Of a DNA stretch of 6,619 bases, positions 6,260 to 6,619 are shown one piece after another. The translations under genes were made by a program, and so were the position numbers. Every line of letters begins with the position of its first letter. The first letter of the stretch is position 1. This stretch comes from an uncultured Collinsella sp. (GTDB taxonomy: Bacteria > Actinomycetota > Coriobacteriia > Coriobacteriales > Coriobacteriaceae), in NCBI GenBank assembly GCA_902494535.1, contig CABUTO010000055.1, positions 1 through 6,619 on the forward strand, in the 5' to 3' direction. The notes beneath the pieces were generated by a model. That model was not told the origin of the DNA, made no database searches, and worked only from the letters and a program-made list of their open reading frames with translations.

Positions 6260-6364
6260 ATGATCCCAATTCCTGCACGCTCAGACATTATGATCGCTCT
6301 CGTTTTGATTCTCATCGGAGTGTTTATTTGGCGTATCTGCAAATGGGTTAAAAACAAGAAATAG
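6260..6364 (+). CDS. 34-aa single-span membrane microprotein
   Basis: The frame starts with ATG at 6260, 7 nt after a clear GAGG (6249-6252, within GAGGAAG), and ends in TAG. The product opens with MIPIPARSD, has one hydrophobic segment at about residues 10-25 (IMIALVLILIGVFIW) and finishes with a basic tail containing R26, K28, K31, K33 and K34. By the positive-inside rule the tail should be cytoplasmic and the N-terminus outside. It follows the secreted-protein gene by 24 nt and precedes a good terminator, so the two are probably one transcript. No family is recognised. Possible roles include a partner or anchor for the secreted protein, an immunity-like peptide, or a small membrane toxin; none is shown by the sequence. 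Confidence 0.7.
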   Translation: MIPIPARSDIMIALVLILIGVFIWRICKWVKNKK

Positions 6365-6378
6365 TTGATAAAACGTAT

Positions 6379-6394
6379 ATGCCATTTATGCGAT
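6379..6394 (+). repeat. 16-mer repeat, copy 1
   Basis: ATGCCATTTATGCGAT, matching 14 of 16 bases of the copy at 6465-6480. It is followed 4 nt later by the hairpin at 6399-6418. Confidence 0.55.
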
Positions 6395-6398
6395 GCTT

Positions 6399-6425
6399 GG
6401 GGCCGTTAAATCGGCCCCTATTTCT
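6399..6425 (+). terminator. Intrinsic terminator after the microprotein gene
   Basis: A perfect 7-bp stem GGGGCCG/CGGCCCC (6399-6405 with 6412-6418) with loop TTAAAT is followed by TATTTCT. It starts 34 nt after the microprotein stop and probably ends the two-gene transcript. Confidence 0.75.
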
Positions 6426-6464
6426 ATAGCTTTTCAAGCAGCAGTCACCCATTTGGAAGTCGCA

Positions 6465-6480
6465 ATGCCATTCATACGAT
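6465..6480 (+). repeat. 16-mer repeat, copy 2
   Basis: ATGCCATTCATACGAT, a direct repeat of 6379-6394 with two transitions, 86 bp downstream. Like copy 1 it is followed directly by a hairpin-forming stretch with a T-rich tail. Confidence 0.55.
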
Positions 6481-6482
6481 TT

Positions 6483-6504
6483 CGGCCCTTTAAGCCGCTT
6501 TGTT
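6483..6504 (+). terminator. Weak hairpin with T-rich tail
   Basis: CGGC (6483-6486) can pair with GCCG (6494-6497), followed by CTTTGTT. A 4-bp stem is marginal. It is listed because its position after the 16-mer parallels the terminator at 6399-6425. Confidence 0.3.
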
Positions 6505-6515
6505 AGCGTCGGATT

Positions 6516-6574
6516 ATTTTAGCCAAATATAGTCGGCCGAGATTGACCAATCCCGGCCGACCCATTTTAGCCAA
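6516..6574. repeat. Hairpin flanked by perfect 11-bp direct repeats
   Basis: ATTTTAGCCAA occurs at 6516-6526 and 6564-6574. Between them GTCGGCCG (6532-6539) pairs with CGGCCGAC (6554-6561), and after one mismatch GATT (6541-6544) pairs with AATC (6549-6552) around loop GACC. AT-rich sequence on both sides could let it work as a terminator in either direction, for example for a convergent gene beyond the window. Direct repeats around a palindrome also resemble the footprint of a small inserted element. Confidence 0.65.
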
Positions 6575-6619
6575 CACGCCCGCATCTATGTCTTTCCTAT
6601 CGCTTCCCTACATCCCCTC

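Noticed and set aside
6583..6619. Start of a further plus-strand gene at the right edge
   Set aside because: The ATG near 6588 has no Shine-Dalgarno and only a few codons are visible; all three minus-strand frames here also meet stops.

Overview
The window looks like chromosomal DNA from a high-GC Gram-positive bacterium. Four GC-rich amino-acid biosynthesis genes are followed by an AT-richer accessory stretch. Codon choice, protein style and the amount of intergenic palindromic DNA suggest a gut Coriobacteriia member such as Collinsella. That placement is inference from general impression; no rRNA or marker gene is present.

Left half (about 26-2614, minus strand): asd (aspartate-semialdehyde dehydrogenase) and, upstream of it, lysC (aspartokinase). 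They catalyse steps 2 and 1 of the aspartate family pathway. The 174-bp gap between them holds a GC-rich hairpin, a tandem 11-mer and an imperfect palindrome centred on GACATGTC. A 104-bp gap then separates lysC from the divergent thrC.

Middle (2719-5322, plus strand): thrC (threonine synthase) and thrB (homoserine kinase), the last two steps to threonine. With asd and lysC, the cluster covers aspartate to threonine except homoserine dehydrogenase, which is not in the window. The thrC-thrB gap (204 bp) holds a terminator-like hairpin and then a leader-like region. In that region one strand segment can pair either with an upstream partner or with a partner just before the thrB Shine-Dalgarno. 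This is the most interesting regulatory candidate here.

Right part (5323-6619): a 117-nt nested inverted repeat with perfect 27-bp arms lies just after thrB, with a degenerate relative of one arm about 115 bp further on. An AT-rich two-gene cassette follows: a secreted protein of about 171 aa with a clear signal peptide, and a 34-aa single-span membrane microprotein 24 nt downstream with a good ribosome binding site. The window ends with several hairpins, two of them preceded by near-identical 16-mers and one flanked by perfect 11-bp direct repeats. No RNA gene, CRISPR array, transposase or phage gene was recognised.
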